This document shows, one piece after another, positions 1 to 6,198 of a DNA stretch of 6,597 nucleotides (its first letter is position 1; each line of letters begins with the position of its first letter). The notes under the pieces are model-generated. The model saw only the letters and a list, made by a program, of their open reading frames with translations. It made no database searches and was not told the DNA's origin. This DNA is from an uncultured Muribaculaceae bacterium (GTDB taxonomy: Bacteria > Bacteroidota > Bacteroidia > Bacteroidales > Muribaculaceae): NCBI GenBank assembly GCA_905207535.1, contig CAJLLX010000105.1:1-6597 (forward strand). The letters are read 5' to 3'. Both the position numbers and the translations under genes were made by a program.

Positions 1-3000
1 GTGGAGAGCGAAGTGCAGGTCTTCGTCGGCTTCGACCAGCCGATGCCCGTTACCGACGCCAAAGCCGTTTATAAGGCCGACGGCAACGTCCATATCTCCT
101 GGAAAGCACCGACCAAAGGCGTGCAGGGCGGCGACATCAATCCCGCCGACCTCACCTACGAGGTGAAGCTCCATATCGGCGACAAGCTCTCACAGGTCAC
201 CGAAATCACCGGCACCCGCTTTGAGGCCACCCCCGATATCAGCGAGTCTACCCCCTGCTATGCGGAGGTAGTAGCTATCTGCGGCACCAACGGCAAGCGC
301 AGCGAGGCCGCGCAGTCCAACTCCGTGCTGATGGGTCCCTGCACCCCGCTTCCCTTCTCCGCCAACTTCGACAACGGCGAGGGCACCGAAAACTTCATGG
401 CCTTCGATGCCAACGGCGACGGTGTCACCTGGTACTACGAGAAGATCGAGGGCAACATGCGCACCAACTACAAGAGCGGCAACGGCTCGATGGACGACTG
501 GCTCTTCACCCCCAACTTCCTCCTCTCGCCCGAGGAGTTCTACCACGTGCAGGTGCGCGTGGCAACCCCCGGCCAGTACTACACTCCCGAGACCCTCGCA
601 ATCCGTGCGGGGCTCAACCGCACCCCCGAGGCGATGACCGTGGAGGTGCTCCCGCCCACCGACTATGCTACCCCCGCCGTCGGCACCCTGGTTGATGCCT
701 ACTTCGTGCCCACCGAAGAGGGCGCATGGCATCTCGGATTCCACTCCACTACCAAGGGGGAGAATCTCTATGTGTCGATCGACGATCTGAAGATAGCGAG
801 CGCAGGCGTCACCTCCGCTCCCTCCGCTCCCACCGGCCTGAAGGCCACTCCGGCCGCAGCGGGCGTGCTCAAATGCAGCATCGAGGTCACCGCTCCCACG
901 CATTGCCTCGACGGCGAGCCCCTCGGCGAGAATGTCACCCTGCAGGTTTACCGCTCGGGACGCCGCCAGAAGGAGATGAAAGATGTGGCTCCAGGCGCTA
1001 CCGTAGTGTTTGAGGACCTTACCGGCGTGCAGGGCACCAACACCTACGAGGTGCGTTGCTTCAACAGCGACGGCTACGGCATCCCCGCCACCGTGCGCGC
1101 TTATCTCGGCGTCGACAAGCCGCTGCCCCCCACCAATGTGCATGTGACCTTCGACAAGGACCGCAAGCCGGTCATCACCTGGGATGCTCCCGAAGGTGGT
1201 GTCAACGGCGGTGTGATCGACTACAGCGCTGTGACCTACAACATCCGCCGCTCGTTCGACAGCCAGTATGTGGCTCAGGGCCTGAAGGGCAACACCGTCA
1301 CAGACAACCTCGGCCTCGACGTGGTGCAGCAGGCGCTGATGTTCTACAATGTTTACGCAGTGACGGCAGCCGGCACCAGCGAGCCGGCACAAACCGAGCA
1401 CTTCACCATGGGCACCCCCTACGAGATGCCCTACTACGAAGGGTTCGAGGATATGCTTGAGATGAAAGGCCCCTGGCTGGGCATGCTGCTCGACAACCAG
1501 AAGGGCGCATGGTACATCGACGAGGAGGGATCGCGCCCCTCGGCCGAGCCGATCGACAACAATGGCGGTCTGGTGACTTTCGCCCCCGGCGAGAGCGGCC
1601 ACACCTCCACCCTCGGCACCCCGCTGGTATGCATCGACGATGCCGACTATCCCGTGCTTGAATTCTACCTCTACACTGTGCGCGACAACGACAGCCGACT
1701 CACTGTGAGCGTCCGCACCGACGTCACCGAACCCGACGCCGTGTGGACCCGCCTGATGAACGACCGCTCGTTTACCCCCGGATGGAACGTGGTGCGCATC
1801 CCGCTTGAGGACTACAAGGGCGAGAAATATGTGCAGGTGCTCTTCACCGGACTTGCCGGCGAGGAATACTACAACCATATGCACCTCGACTGCATCAGCA
1901 TCTCCGACATGCCCCGCTACGATGTGGCTGCCGTCGGCCTTACCGGCCCCGAGATCCTTGTGCCGGGCGAGGAGGCCAACTTCTCCGCCACTGTGGCCAA
2001 TGTCGGCATCGATCCGGTGTCGGATATCACCGTGCGCCTCTATCGCGGCCTCACCGAGGTTTCCAGCACCACGCTCCCGTCGCTCGACGCTGCCGCTTCG
2101 ATCGATGTGACCCTCACCGACATGCCCGCGCTCGATTTCAGCGAGACAGAGAGCTACACCGTGATGGTGGAGAACGCCAAGGACTCCAACCCCGACAACG
2201 ACCTCTCGCGCACCGTTGAGGTGGATGTACAGCTGCCTCATTACCCCGTGCCTGTGCTCAAGGGCCACCTCGAGGGTGAAGAGGCCGTGCTCACATGGGA
2301 GCGTCCCGCCACCGAGGGCGTGCGTGCTCCCGTCAGCGACGGTTTCGAGAGCTACGCTCCCTTCATCATCGACAATGTGGGCGACTGGATCATGCACGAC
2401 ATCGACGGCACCGCCACTGTGCAGCTCGTCGACGGCGCGGGCAACCCCATCGAGTATGAAAACGCCGGCAAGGCCATGGCTTTCCAGGTGTTCAATCCCG
2501 GCGCTGCCGGTCTGCAGCTGATCGACGAGGATGGCAATCCCACCGTATGCGCCACCCACCGCGGAGCGCAGATGATGTGCGCCTTCTGCGATACCGATGC
2601 CTACAACAACGACTGGCTCGTGTCGCCGCTTCTCTCGGGCGACGCACAGACCGTCTCCTTCTTCGCCCGCTCGTTTGTCGGCAGCTACGGACGCGAGGCC
2701 ATGATCATCATGGTATCCGACTCAGGCACCGCCGTGGAGGATTTCCGTGAGCTCACCGATGTGGTGGAGGTGCCCGTCGACTGGACACGCTACACCGTCG
2801 ACCTTCCCGCCGGCACACGTCATTTCGCCATCCGCTGCGTCTCTATCGACCAGCTGGCGCTCTGCATCGACGACGTGAAGTATATCCCCGAAAGCTCGGC
2901 ACCCGTAGATCTCGTCCTCTCGGGCTATAATCTCTACTGCGACGGCACCATGGTGCAGCAGCTCGGCGCCGATGCCACCTCCTACCGCGTGCCCCGTGAT

Positions 3001-3246
3001 GCCGCTCACGGCCTTTACCGCCTGTCGGCCATCTACCATCTCGGCGAGAGCGCTCACTCGGCGCCTGTCGACATCGACAACCTCGCGGGAGTAGAGAATG
3101 TGGCCACAGATGCACATGAAGATGCACCCTGCGACGTTTACACCTTACAGGGTGTGCTCATCCTGCGCAATGCTTCGGCCGACGACATCCGTCGCCTCGC
3201 TCCGGGCATTTATGTGGCCGCAGGCCGCAAGATCGTAGTGCGATGA
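1..3246 (+). CDS. Large modular surface/secreted protein (fn3, choice-of-anchor J and CARDB-like domains, C-terminal sorting segment), 5'-truncated
   Basis: The visible 1081 residues are the C-terminal part of an exported multidomain protein. The frame is open from base 1 and has no signal peptide, so the first GTG is probably an internal Val codon. Modules in order, with residue positions in the visible part: fn3 about 8-110 (W34 in ISWKAP); choice-of-anchor-J-like jelly roll about 117-266 (DDWLFTP from D165, ending SIDDLKI); fn3 about 273-370; fn3 about 374-470 (W394 in ITWDAP); a second, more divergent anchor-J-like domain about 471-635; a CARDB-like beta-sandwich about 640-747 (DSNPDNDLSRTVEV); a final fn3 (W766, then GYNLYCDG at 975-982) interrupted by a third anchor-J domain about 780-962 (NNDWLVSP at 869-876, CIDDVKYI). 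The tail from about 1045 (VYTLQG, LAPGIYV, GRKIVV) resembles the type-IX-secretion sorting segments of Bacteroidales. Expected location is the cell surface or outside the cell, in adhesion or glycan/protein binding. No catalytic domain is visible. The substrate is unknown. Confidence 0.85.
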   Translation: MESEVQVFVGFDQPMPVTDAKAVYKADGNVHISWKAPTKGVQGGDINPADLTYEVKLHIGDKLSQVTEITGTRFEATPDISESTPCYAEVVAICGTNGKRSEAAQSNSVLMGPCTPLPFSANFDNGEGTENFMAFDANGDGVTWYYEKIEGNMRTNYKSGNGSMDDWLFTPNFLLSPEEFYHVQVRVATPGQYYTPETLAIRAGLNRTPEAMTVEVLPPTDYATPAVGTLVDAYFVPTEEGAWHLGFHSTTKGENLYVSIDDLKIASAGVTSAPSAPTGLKATPAAAGVLKCSIEVTAPTHCLDGEPLGENVTLQVYRSGRRQKEMKDVAPGATVVFEDLTGVQGTNTYEVRCFNSDGYGIPATVRAYLGVDKPLPPTNVHVTFDKDRKPVITWDAPEGGVNGGVIDYSAVTYNIRRSFDSQYVAQGLKGNTVTDNLGLDVVQQALMFYNVYAVTAAGTSEPAQTEHFTMGTPYEMPYYEGFEDMLEMKGPWLGMLLDNQKGAWYIDEEGSRPSAEPIDNNGGLVTFAPGESGHTSTLGTPLVCIDDADYPVLEFYLYTVRDNDSRLTVSVRTDVTEPDAVWTRLMNDRSFTPGWNVVRIPLEDYKGEKYVQVLFTGLAGEEYYNHMHLDCISISDMPRYDVAAVGLTGPEILVPGEEANFSATVANVGIDPVSDITVRLYRGLTEVSSTTLPSLDAAASIDVTLTDMPALDFSETESYTVMVENAKDSNPDNDLSRTVEVDVQLPHYPVPVLKGHLEGEEAVLTWERPATEGVRAPVSDGFESYAPFIIDNVGDWIMHDIDGTATVQLVDGAGNPIEYENAGKAMAFQVFNPGAAGLQLIDEDGNPTVCATHRGAQMMCAFCDTDAYNNDWLVSPLLSGDAQTVSFFARSFVGSYGREAMIIMVSDSGTAVEDFRELTDVVEVPVDWTRYTVDLPAGTRHFAIRCVSIDQLALCIDDVKYIPESSAPVDLVLSGYNLYCDGTMVQQLGADATSYRVPRDAAHGLYRLSAIYHLGESAHSAPVDIDNLAGVENVATDAHEDAPCDVYTLQGVLILRNASADDIRRLAPGIYVAAGRKIVVR

Positions 3247-3254
3247 ATCCGCTG

Positions 3255-3275
3255 AGGCGGCTCACGGGCCGTTTT
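3255..3275 (+). terminator. Weak terminator-like hairpin behind the surface-protein gene
   Basis: Eleven bases after the TGA stop, CGGC (3258-3261) pairs with GCCG (3268-3271) around a 6-nt loop. G-U and A-U pairs with the following TTTT (3272-3275) can extend the stem. An overlapping alternative stem is CCGC/GCGG (3249-3260). The core is only 4 Watson-Crick pairs and the T run is short, so it may not be an efficient terminator. A second hairpin at 3296-3312 could share the job. Confidence 0.3.
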
Positions 3276-3295
3276 AAGATTCTTTCAGCAACCTT

Positions 3296-3312
3296 ATGCC
3301 TCTCTGAGGCGT
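3296..3312 (+). other. Hairpin in the intergenic region before mdh
   Basis: GCCTC (3298-3302) and GAGGC (3306-3310) form a perfect 5-bp stem with a TCT loop; U-G and A-U pairs extend it to 7 bp. It is followed by GTTCTAATC, which is not a proper T run. It could be part of a weak terminator for the upstream gene or a leader structure for mdh. An alternative pairing of CTCTC (3300-3304) with GAGAG (3325-3329) would disrupt both this hairpin and the next one. Confidence 0.35.
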
Positions 3313-3326
3313 TCTAATCATACGGA

Positions 3327-3353
3327 GAGTCCGGCGGCAACCCTGCCGGGCTC
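3327..3353 (+). promoter_or_regulatory. GC-rich hairpin, possible mdh leader element
   Basis: GAGTCCGGC (3327-3335) pairs with GCCGGGCTC (3345-3353), nine base pairs including one U-G, around the 9-nt loop GGCAACCCT. No T run follows, so an intrinsic terminator is unlikely. It lies 77 bp before the mdh start codon and could be in its 5' leader, or it may be a residual palindrome of the intergenic region. I do not recognise it as a known riboswitch class. The pairing is read from the sequence; the role is a guess. Confidence 0.35.
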
Positions 3354-3378
3354 ACCCTACAACCTCAAAAACAACCAC

Positions 3379-3412
3379 GGTTATAATCATTGACAGACAA
3401 CCATCTATAACC
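3379..3412. promoter_or_regulatory. AT-rich inverted repeat just upstream of mdh
   Basis: GGTTATA (3379-3385) is repeated in inverted form as TATAACC (3406-3412), with centres about 27 bp apart, in the AT-rich stretch directly before mdh. This stretch must hold or adjoin the mdh promoter or translation-initiation region, so the repeat could be an operator half-site pair. No perfect TAnnTTTG element was found here. A seven-base match in AT-rich DNA may be chance. Confidence 0.2.
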
Positions 3413-3430
3413 ATTATAAAAACTAACAGA

Positions 3431-4444
3431 ATGAAAATTCTCACTAATGACAAGCTTGTGATTGTCGGCGCAGCCGGCATGATCGGTAGCAACATGGCCC
3501 AGACAGCCATCATGATGGGTCTTACACCCAACATATGCCTCTACGACCCCTATGCTCCGGGTCTGAAGGGCGTGGCCGAGGAGCTGCTTCAGTGCGGTTT
3601 CGAGGGCCTGAACCTCACCTACACCTCCGACATCGCCGAGGCTCTGACCGGTGCCAAGTACATCGTCAACTCGGGTGGCGCTGCCCGTAAGGCCGGCATG
3701 ACCCGCGAGGACCTCCTCAAAGGCAATGCTGCTATCGCCGAGCAGTTTGGCAAGGATGTCCGAAAATATTGCCCCGATGTGAAGCACATCGTAGTGATCT
3801 TCAACCCCGCCGACATCACCGGCCTGATCACTCTGCTCTACTCGGGCCTGAAACCCAACCAGGTTTCCACCCTCGCCGCCCTCGACAGCACACGTCTGCG
3901 CAACGAGCTGGCCAAGTACTTCCACATCGCTCCCGACAAGGTGACCGGATGCCGCACCTACGGCGGTCACGGCGAGCAGATGGCAGTGTTCGCTTCCACA
4001 GCCAGTGTCGACGGCAAGCCCCTTGAGACCATCATCGGCACCGAGGCCCTTCCCGAGGCTGAGTGGGAGGCAATGCGCGTGCGCGTAGTGCAGGGTGGCA
4101 AGGCCATCATCGACCTCCGCGGCCGCAGCTCGTTCCAGTCGCCGGCTTATCTCTCTATCGAGATGATCGCCGCAGCCATGGGCGGCCCCGAATTCCGCTG
4201 GCCTGTTGGTACTTACGTAAACAACGGCCGTTTCCACAACATCATGATGGCTATGGAAACCAAGGTTACAGCCGACGGTGTGAAGGTTACTCCCGTCAAG
4301 GGCACACCCGCCGAGGAGGCCGAGCTGGAGCGCAGCTACAAGCACCTCTGCACACTGCGCGACGAGGTTATCGCCATGGGCGTTATGCCTCCCATCGACA
4401 AGTGGGATGAGCTGAACCCCAACCTGAGCGCCCACACCTGCTAA
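3431..4444 (+). CDS. mdh: Malate dehydrogenase, NAD-dependent (lactate/malate dehydrogenase family)
   Basis: A cytosolic enzyme that interconverts malate and oxaloacetate with NAD. In Bacteroidales it serves the reductive branch that leads from oxaloacetate through malate and fumarate to succinate/propionate. The 337-residue product starts with a Rossmann fold: GAAGMIGSN at 13-21, and Asp39 at the end of beta-2 (LYDPY), as expected for NAD. The substrate loop GAARKAGMTR carries Arg86 and Arg92, the two arginines that bind the dicarboxylate; Arg86 sits where lactate dehydrogenases have Gln. FNPAD has Asn125, LDSTRLR has Asp152 and Arg155, and YGGHGEQ has the catalytic His180, so the Asp-His relay is complete. 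ATG at 3431 is chosen because the Rossmann strand begins right after it; the leader is A-rich (ACTAACAGA), with no strong Shine-Dalgarno, usual for Bacteroidetes. The gene appears monocistronic, flanked by structured gaps and facing a convergent neighbour. Confidence 0.96.
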   Translation: MKILTNDKLVIVGAAGMIGSNMAQTAIMMGLTPNICLYDPYAPGLKGVAEELLQCGFEGLNLTYTSDIAEALTGAKYIVNSGGAARKAGMTREDLLKGNAAIAEQFGKDVRKYCPDVKHIVVIFNPADITGLITLLYSGLKPNQVSTLAALDSTRLRNELAKYFHIAPDKVTGCRTYGGHGEQMAVFASTASVDGKPLETIIGTEALPEAEWEAMRVRVVQGGKAIIDLRGRSSFQSPAYLSIEMIAAAMGGPEFRWPVGTYVNNGRFHNIMMAMETKVTADGVKVTPVKGTPAEEAELERSYKHLCTLRDEVIAMGVMPPIDKWDELNPNLSAHTC

Positions 4445-4464
4445 TCCGCAGTAAATGCAGCCAC

Positions 4465-4479
4465 CCCGCTCCCTGCGGG
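4465..4479. other. Short GC hairpin after mdh
   Basis: CCCGC (4465-4469) and GCGGG (4475-4479) form a 5-bp stem with the loop TCCCT, 20 bases after the mdh stop. No T run follows on the plus strand. It may protect the 3' end of the mRNA or be incidental; the larger repeat downstream is a better terminator candidate. Confidence 0.3.
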
Positions 4480-4502
4480 ATGCCACATAGCTAAAAACAC
4501 CG

Positions 4503-4548
4503 CAGCGCCACGCCGCCGAGAGCATGTCTCTCAAGCAGCGTGGCGCTG
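4503..4548 (+). terminator. Long nested inverted repeat, probable mdh terminator (perhaps bidirectional)
   Basis: CAGCGCCACGC (4503-4513) is matched perfectly by GCGTGGCGCTG (4538-4548), an 11-bp GC-rich stem. Inside it a second stem GAGAG/CTCTC (4518-4522 with 4528-4532) closes on a CATGT loop. It starts 58 bases after the mdh stop codon. The plus-strand tail (TCGTGTTGTTATGTCTTATG) is T-rich without a clean U tract. On the minus strand five T (4493-4497) follow the stem after a 5-nt gap, so the structure might also stop read-through from the convergent operon. The inverted repeat is certain; terminator function is inferred from position. Confidence 0.55.
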
Positions 4549-4666
4549 TCGTGTTGTTATGTCTTATGTGATTTTATGGGGGGATGCCGTCAACCGATGA
4601 CAATGGTTTTACTGTAGGTTACGCCCCTACCGTTGCGGGAGGTCATTTTTGGAAAATACCGCAAAC

Positions 4667-4691
4667 AAAAAAGCCGACCCATCCGGGCCGG
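4667..4691 (-). terminator. Intrinsic terminator of the glycosyltransferase transcript
   Basis: Read on the minus strand, CCGGCCC (4691-4685) pairs with GGGTCGG (4680-4674), seven base pairs including one G-U, around a GGAT loop. One C then precedes a run of six T (4672-4667). The stem begins 21 bases after the TGA stop at 4713. This is a classical Rho-independent terminator for the leftward outer-membrane-protein/glycosyltransferase unit. Confidence 0.85.
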
Positions 4692-4712
4692 GCGCACATT
4701 GATCCGTTGCGG

Positions 4713-5438
4713 TCAGCGGAGGAAATAGAGGAGGCGGCGATACCAGTAGCGGAGCTTCCATTTCAGCTCGTCGGTGCGGGTCTTGGTGTCGTTGAGGGCC
4801 GAGCGGAACATGCCGTTGTGGCTTCCTTGGCGGGCGATGGTGGGCTGGCACCAGAGATATTGCAGCTCTCCGCGGCGCAGCAGCTCGTTGTGATAAAGGT
4901 CCATGGGCATGGTGAGGCCGCCTTCGGCGCGGAGGGTGTCGAGGATGAGCGCGGCTGCAGCCCGGTTGATGTAATAGCATCCTGCCATGCGGTCGCGGTC
5001 GCCGGGATAGAGCACGCGCCCTTTTTCGCGACGGCTGCGCTCTACGAAGCGCAGGCGGGTGTCCTCGTAGCTGATCAGCACCGGCGCGGTGCCTCCGGCG
5101 TCATATCGGGGCAATTCGCGCATCGACTGCTCGAAAATCTTGTCAAAACGGGGCAGAAACACGATATCGTCCTCCAGTACCAGCGCGCCGGGGAGGTCTC
5201 GGCGCACTATCTCTTCGTAGATGAGCAGATGCTTCACGGCGCACGACTGTGCGGCCCGGGGGATGCCGATTGCGGGTGCGAGAAAGCGCTCTGCGAGGCC
5301 GTCGCCGAGGTCGGCGATGTCGCCACGGAGCATATACTCGAAGGGGATGCCGTGTTCGTGGAGCATGGCATTGATATGCGCTTCGCGGTCCTCATAGCCG
5401 TGGCGCACATGTGCTACAAAGCAGGCGGGAGGTGTCAA
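4713..5438 (-). CDS. Glycosyltransferase family 25-type protein (LPS/surface glycan biosynthesis)
   Basis: Predicted cytoplasmic or membrane-associated sugar transferase of 241 residues, similar in plan to the LOS/LPS beta-galactosyltransferase family (GT25). The N-terminus CFVAHVRHGYEDREAHI (6-22) matches the usual first strand and arginine-containing helix, followed by HGIPFEYM (29-36). AQSCAVKHLLIYEEI (63-77) corresponds to the family's GCxLSH-helix region, and VLEDDIVF (87-94) holds the acidic EDD metal/nucleotide-sugar motif. RMAGCYYINRAAAALIL (150-166) and MPMD (177-180) match the later conserved segments. The C-terminus is basic and aromatic (WKLRYWYRRLLYFLR) and could bind the membrane surface. 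The start is TTG at 5438: no ATG or GTG precedes it in frame before a stop, and the next ATG (residue 25) would remove the first conserved strand. It lies 22 bp behind the outer-membrane-protein gene and is probably co-transcribed with it. The exact donor and acceptor are unknown. Confidence 0.85.
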   Translation of the reverse strand: MTPPACFVAHVRHGYEDREAHINAMLHEHGIPFEYMLRGDIADLGDGLAERFLAPAIGIPRAAQSCAVKHLLIYEEIVRRDLPGALVLEDDIVFLPRFDKIFEQSMRELPRYDAGGTAPVLISYEDTRLRFVERSRREKGRVLYPGDRDRMAGCYYINRAAAALILDTLRAEGGLTMPMDLYHNELLRRGELQYLWCQPTIARQGSHNGMFRSALNDTKTRTDELKWKLRYWYRRLLYFLR

Positions 5439-5460
5439 AACCGGCAGGAAATGAGAGTTT

Positions 5461-6105
5461 TTAGAAGAAATAGGTGGCGCGGACGGTCCAATAGCGCTCG
5501 CGGGCGGAGAAATCGGTGAGTTTCACGGCCTTGATGGCGTAGGTCATGCCCCACACGTAGGAGCCCTGGATCTGCCAGCGTTTGCGAATCTCGAGTCCGA
5601 AGCCACACTGCAGCCCGATGGCTCCGACGGCATATTTCATGGGGTCGTCGATATCGGGAAGTTTCGATTTGAGGCCTCCGTGGGCGAAAGTGAAGTCGAA
5701 CACCGGGCCGCCGAACACGAAGGGCGCTACCCAGTCCTCGATGCCGTTCATGCGGGTCCATTTGAAGCGCACGTTGAGCGGTATGGAGAGGGTGTGGAGG
5801 TAGGCGCGCTGATTGCCGAAGCCGTCGGAGGCCCAGATCTCCTTGTCGCCGAGATGCAGCTTGGCACCCTGTATGGCGTAAATGGCCGAGAAATCCACTC
5901 CGAAGCCTATGCCGGGGAACATCAGCTCGCCGGTGACGCCGGCCATTGGGCCGACGGTATGGTCAACCTGGAAGAGGTCCTGCTTGAACTTGAGTGTGGT
6001 GAAAGTGGCGCCTGCAGTGGGGCCCCATCTGAACTCGGCGCGGGCGCCCTGTGCGGCTCCCACGAGGAGTGTTACGGCTATAAGCAGCCTCAGGAGGTGT
6101 TTCAT
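5461..6105 (-). CDS. Outer-membrane beta-barrel protein (PorT-like, OMP_b-brl_2 type)
   Basis: The product has 214 residues. Residues 1-23 form a signal peptide (MKHLLRLL..., hydrophobic core IAVTLLVGAA, cleavage expected after ARA-23). The mature part starts EFRWGPTAGATFTTL, and alternating hydrophobic/polar strands follow with Gly and aromatics (GIGFGVDFSAIYAIQGAKL, LSIPLNVRFKW, WVAPFVFGGPVFDF). It ends in a strand terminated by YFF, the aromatic C-terminus typical of barrels handled by the BAM complex. The order 'G-x-G-x-D-F-S-A-x-Y ... Q-G-A-K' matches the small PorT-type barrels common in Bacteroidetes. ATG at 6105 is preferred over one at 6153: the latter adds 16 residues ahead of a normal signal peptide and would start upstream of the -7 promoter element at 6134-6141. 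The gene follows hisS by 78 bp and precedes the glycosyltransferase by 22 bp. A specific transport or assembly role cannot be read from the sequence. Confidence 0.88.
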   Translation of the reverse strand: MKHLLRLLIAVTLLVGAAQGARAEFRWGPTAGATFTTLKFKQDLFQVDHTVGPMAGVTGELMFPGIGFGVDFSAIYAIQGAKLHLGDKEIWASDGFGNQRAYLHTLSIPLNVRFKWTRMNGIEDWVAPFVFGGPVFDFTFAHGGLKSKLPDIDDPMKYAVGAIGLQCGFGLEIRKRWQIQGSYVWGMTYAIKAVKLTDFSARERYWTVRATYFF

Positions 6106-6133
6106 TATGCGGATTTTCAGAGTTATCGTGCCA

Positions 6134-6141
6134 CAAATGTA
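6134..6141 (-). promoter_or_regulatory. Bacteroidetes-type -7 promoter element (TACATTTG)
   Basis: On the minus strand TACATTTG is a perfect match to the Bacteroidetes primary-sigma -7 consensus TAnnTTTG. It ends 28 bases before the ATG at 6105, which would give a 5' leader of roughly 20 nt for the outer-membrane-protein gene. Upstream the strand is T-rich, but no clear TTTG -33 box stands at the usual distance. Its position between hisS and the barrel gene suggests that the envelope genes can be transcribed independently of hisS. Confidence 0.6.
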
Positions 6142-6167
6142 AGAAAAAAACACGGAGGCAGCGGCTT

Positions 6168-6198
6168 AAAAAAACTTAACGGCTCAACCTTTGACCGC
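6168..6198 (-). terminator. Possible terminator hairpin overlapping the hisS stop codon
   Basis: On the minus strand CGGTCAA (6197-6191) can pair with TTGAGCCG (6187-6180), seven pairs with one bulged G and a 3-nt AGG loop; the TGA stop codon of hisS lies inside the 3' arm. TTAAG then leads into seven T (6174-6168). The 5-nt gap between stem and T run and the bulge make it a weak but plausible intrinsic terminator, consistent with a fresh promoter just downstream. Confidence 0.4.

Noticed and set aside
190..2559. 789-codon open frame on the minus strand, antisense to the surface-protein gene
   Set aside because: Its translation is low-complexity, rich in His, Gly, Val and Ala, with no recognisable domain. 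It mirrors the GC-biased third codon positions of the real gene, whose fn3/anchor-J motifs are unmistakable.
3252..3311. Direct repeat CTGAGGCG (3252-3259 and 3304-3311)
   Set aside because: Eight bases only, each part of a local hairpin; not evidence of an attachment site or target duplication.
3390..3420. TTGACA (3390-3395) and TATAAA (3415-3420) before mdh, resembling an E. coli sigma-70 promoter
   Set aside because: The spacer is 19 nt, the start of transcription would fall almost on the ATG, and Bacteroidetes primary sigma uses a different consensus (TTTG / TAnnTTTG).
3365..4534. 389-codon open frame on the minus strand over mdh
   Set aside because: It is antisense to a complete malate dehydrogenase with all catalytic residues, and its own translation shows no family motif.
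4630..4711. Direct repeat CCGTTGCGG (about 4631 and 4703)
   Set aside because: Nine bases, two copies only, with no gene, integrase or insertion boundary nearby; probably chance.
4584..5519. 311-codon open frame on the plus strand over the glycosyltransferase
   Set aside because: It runs through the minus-strand terminator and the glycosyltransferase, and has no recognisable motif; it is a reverse-frame shadow of GC-rich coding DNA.
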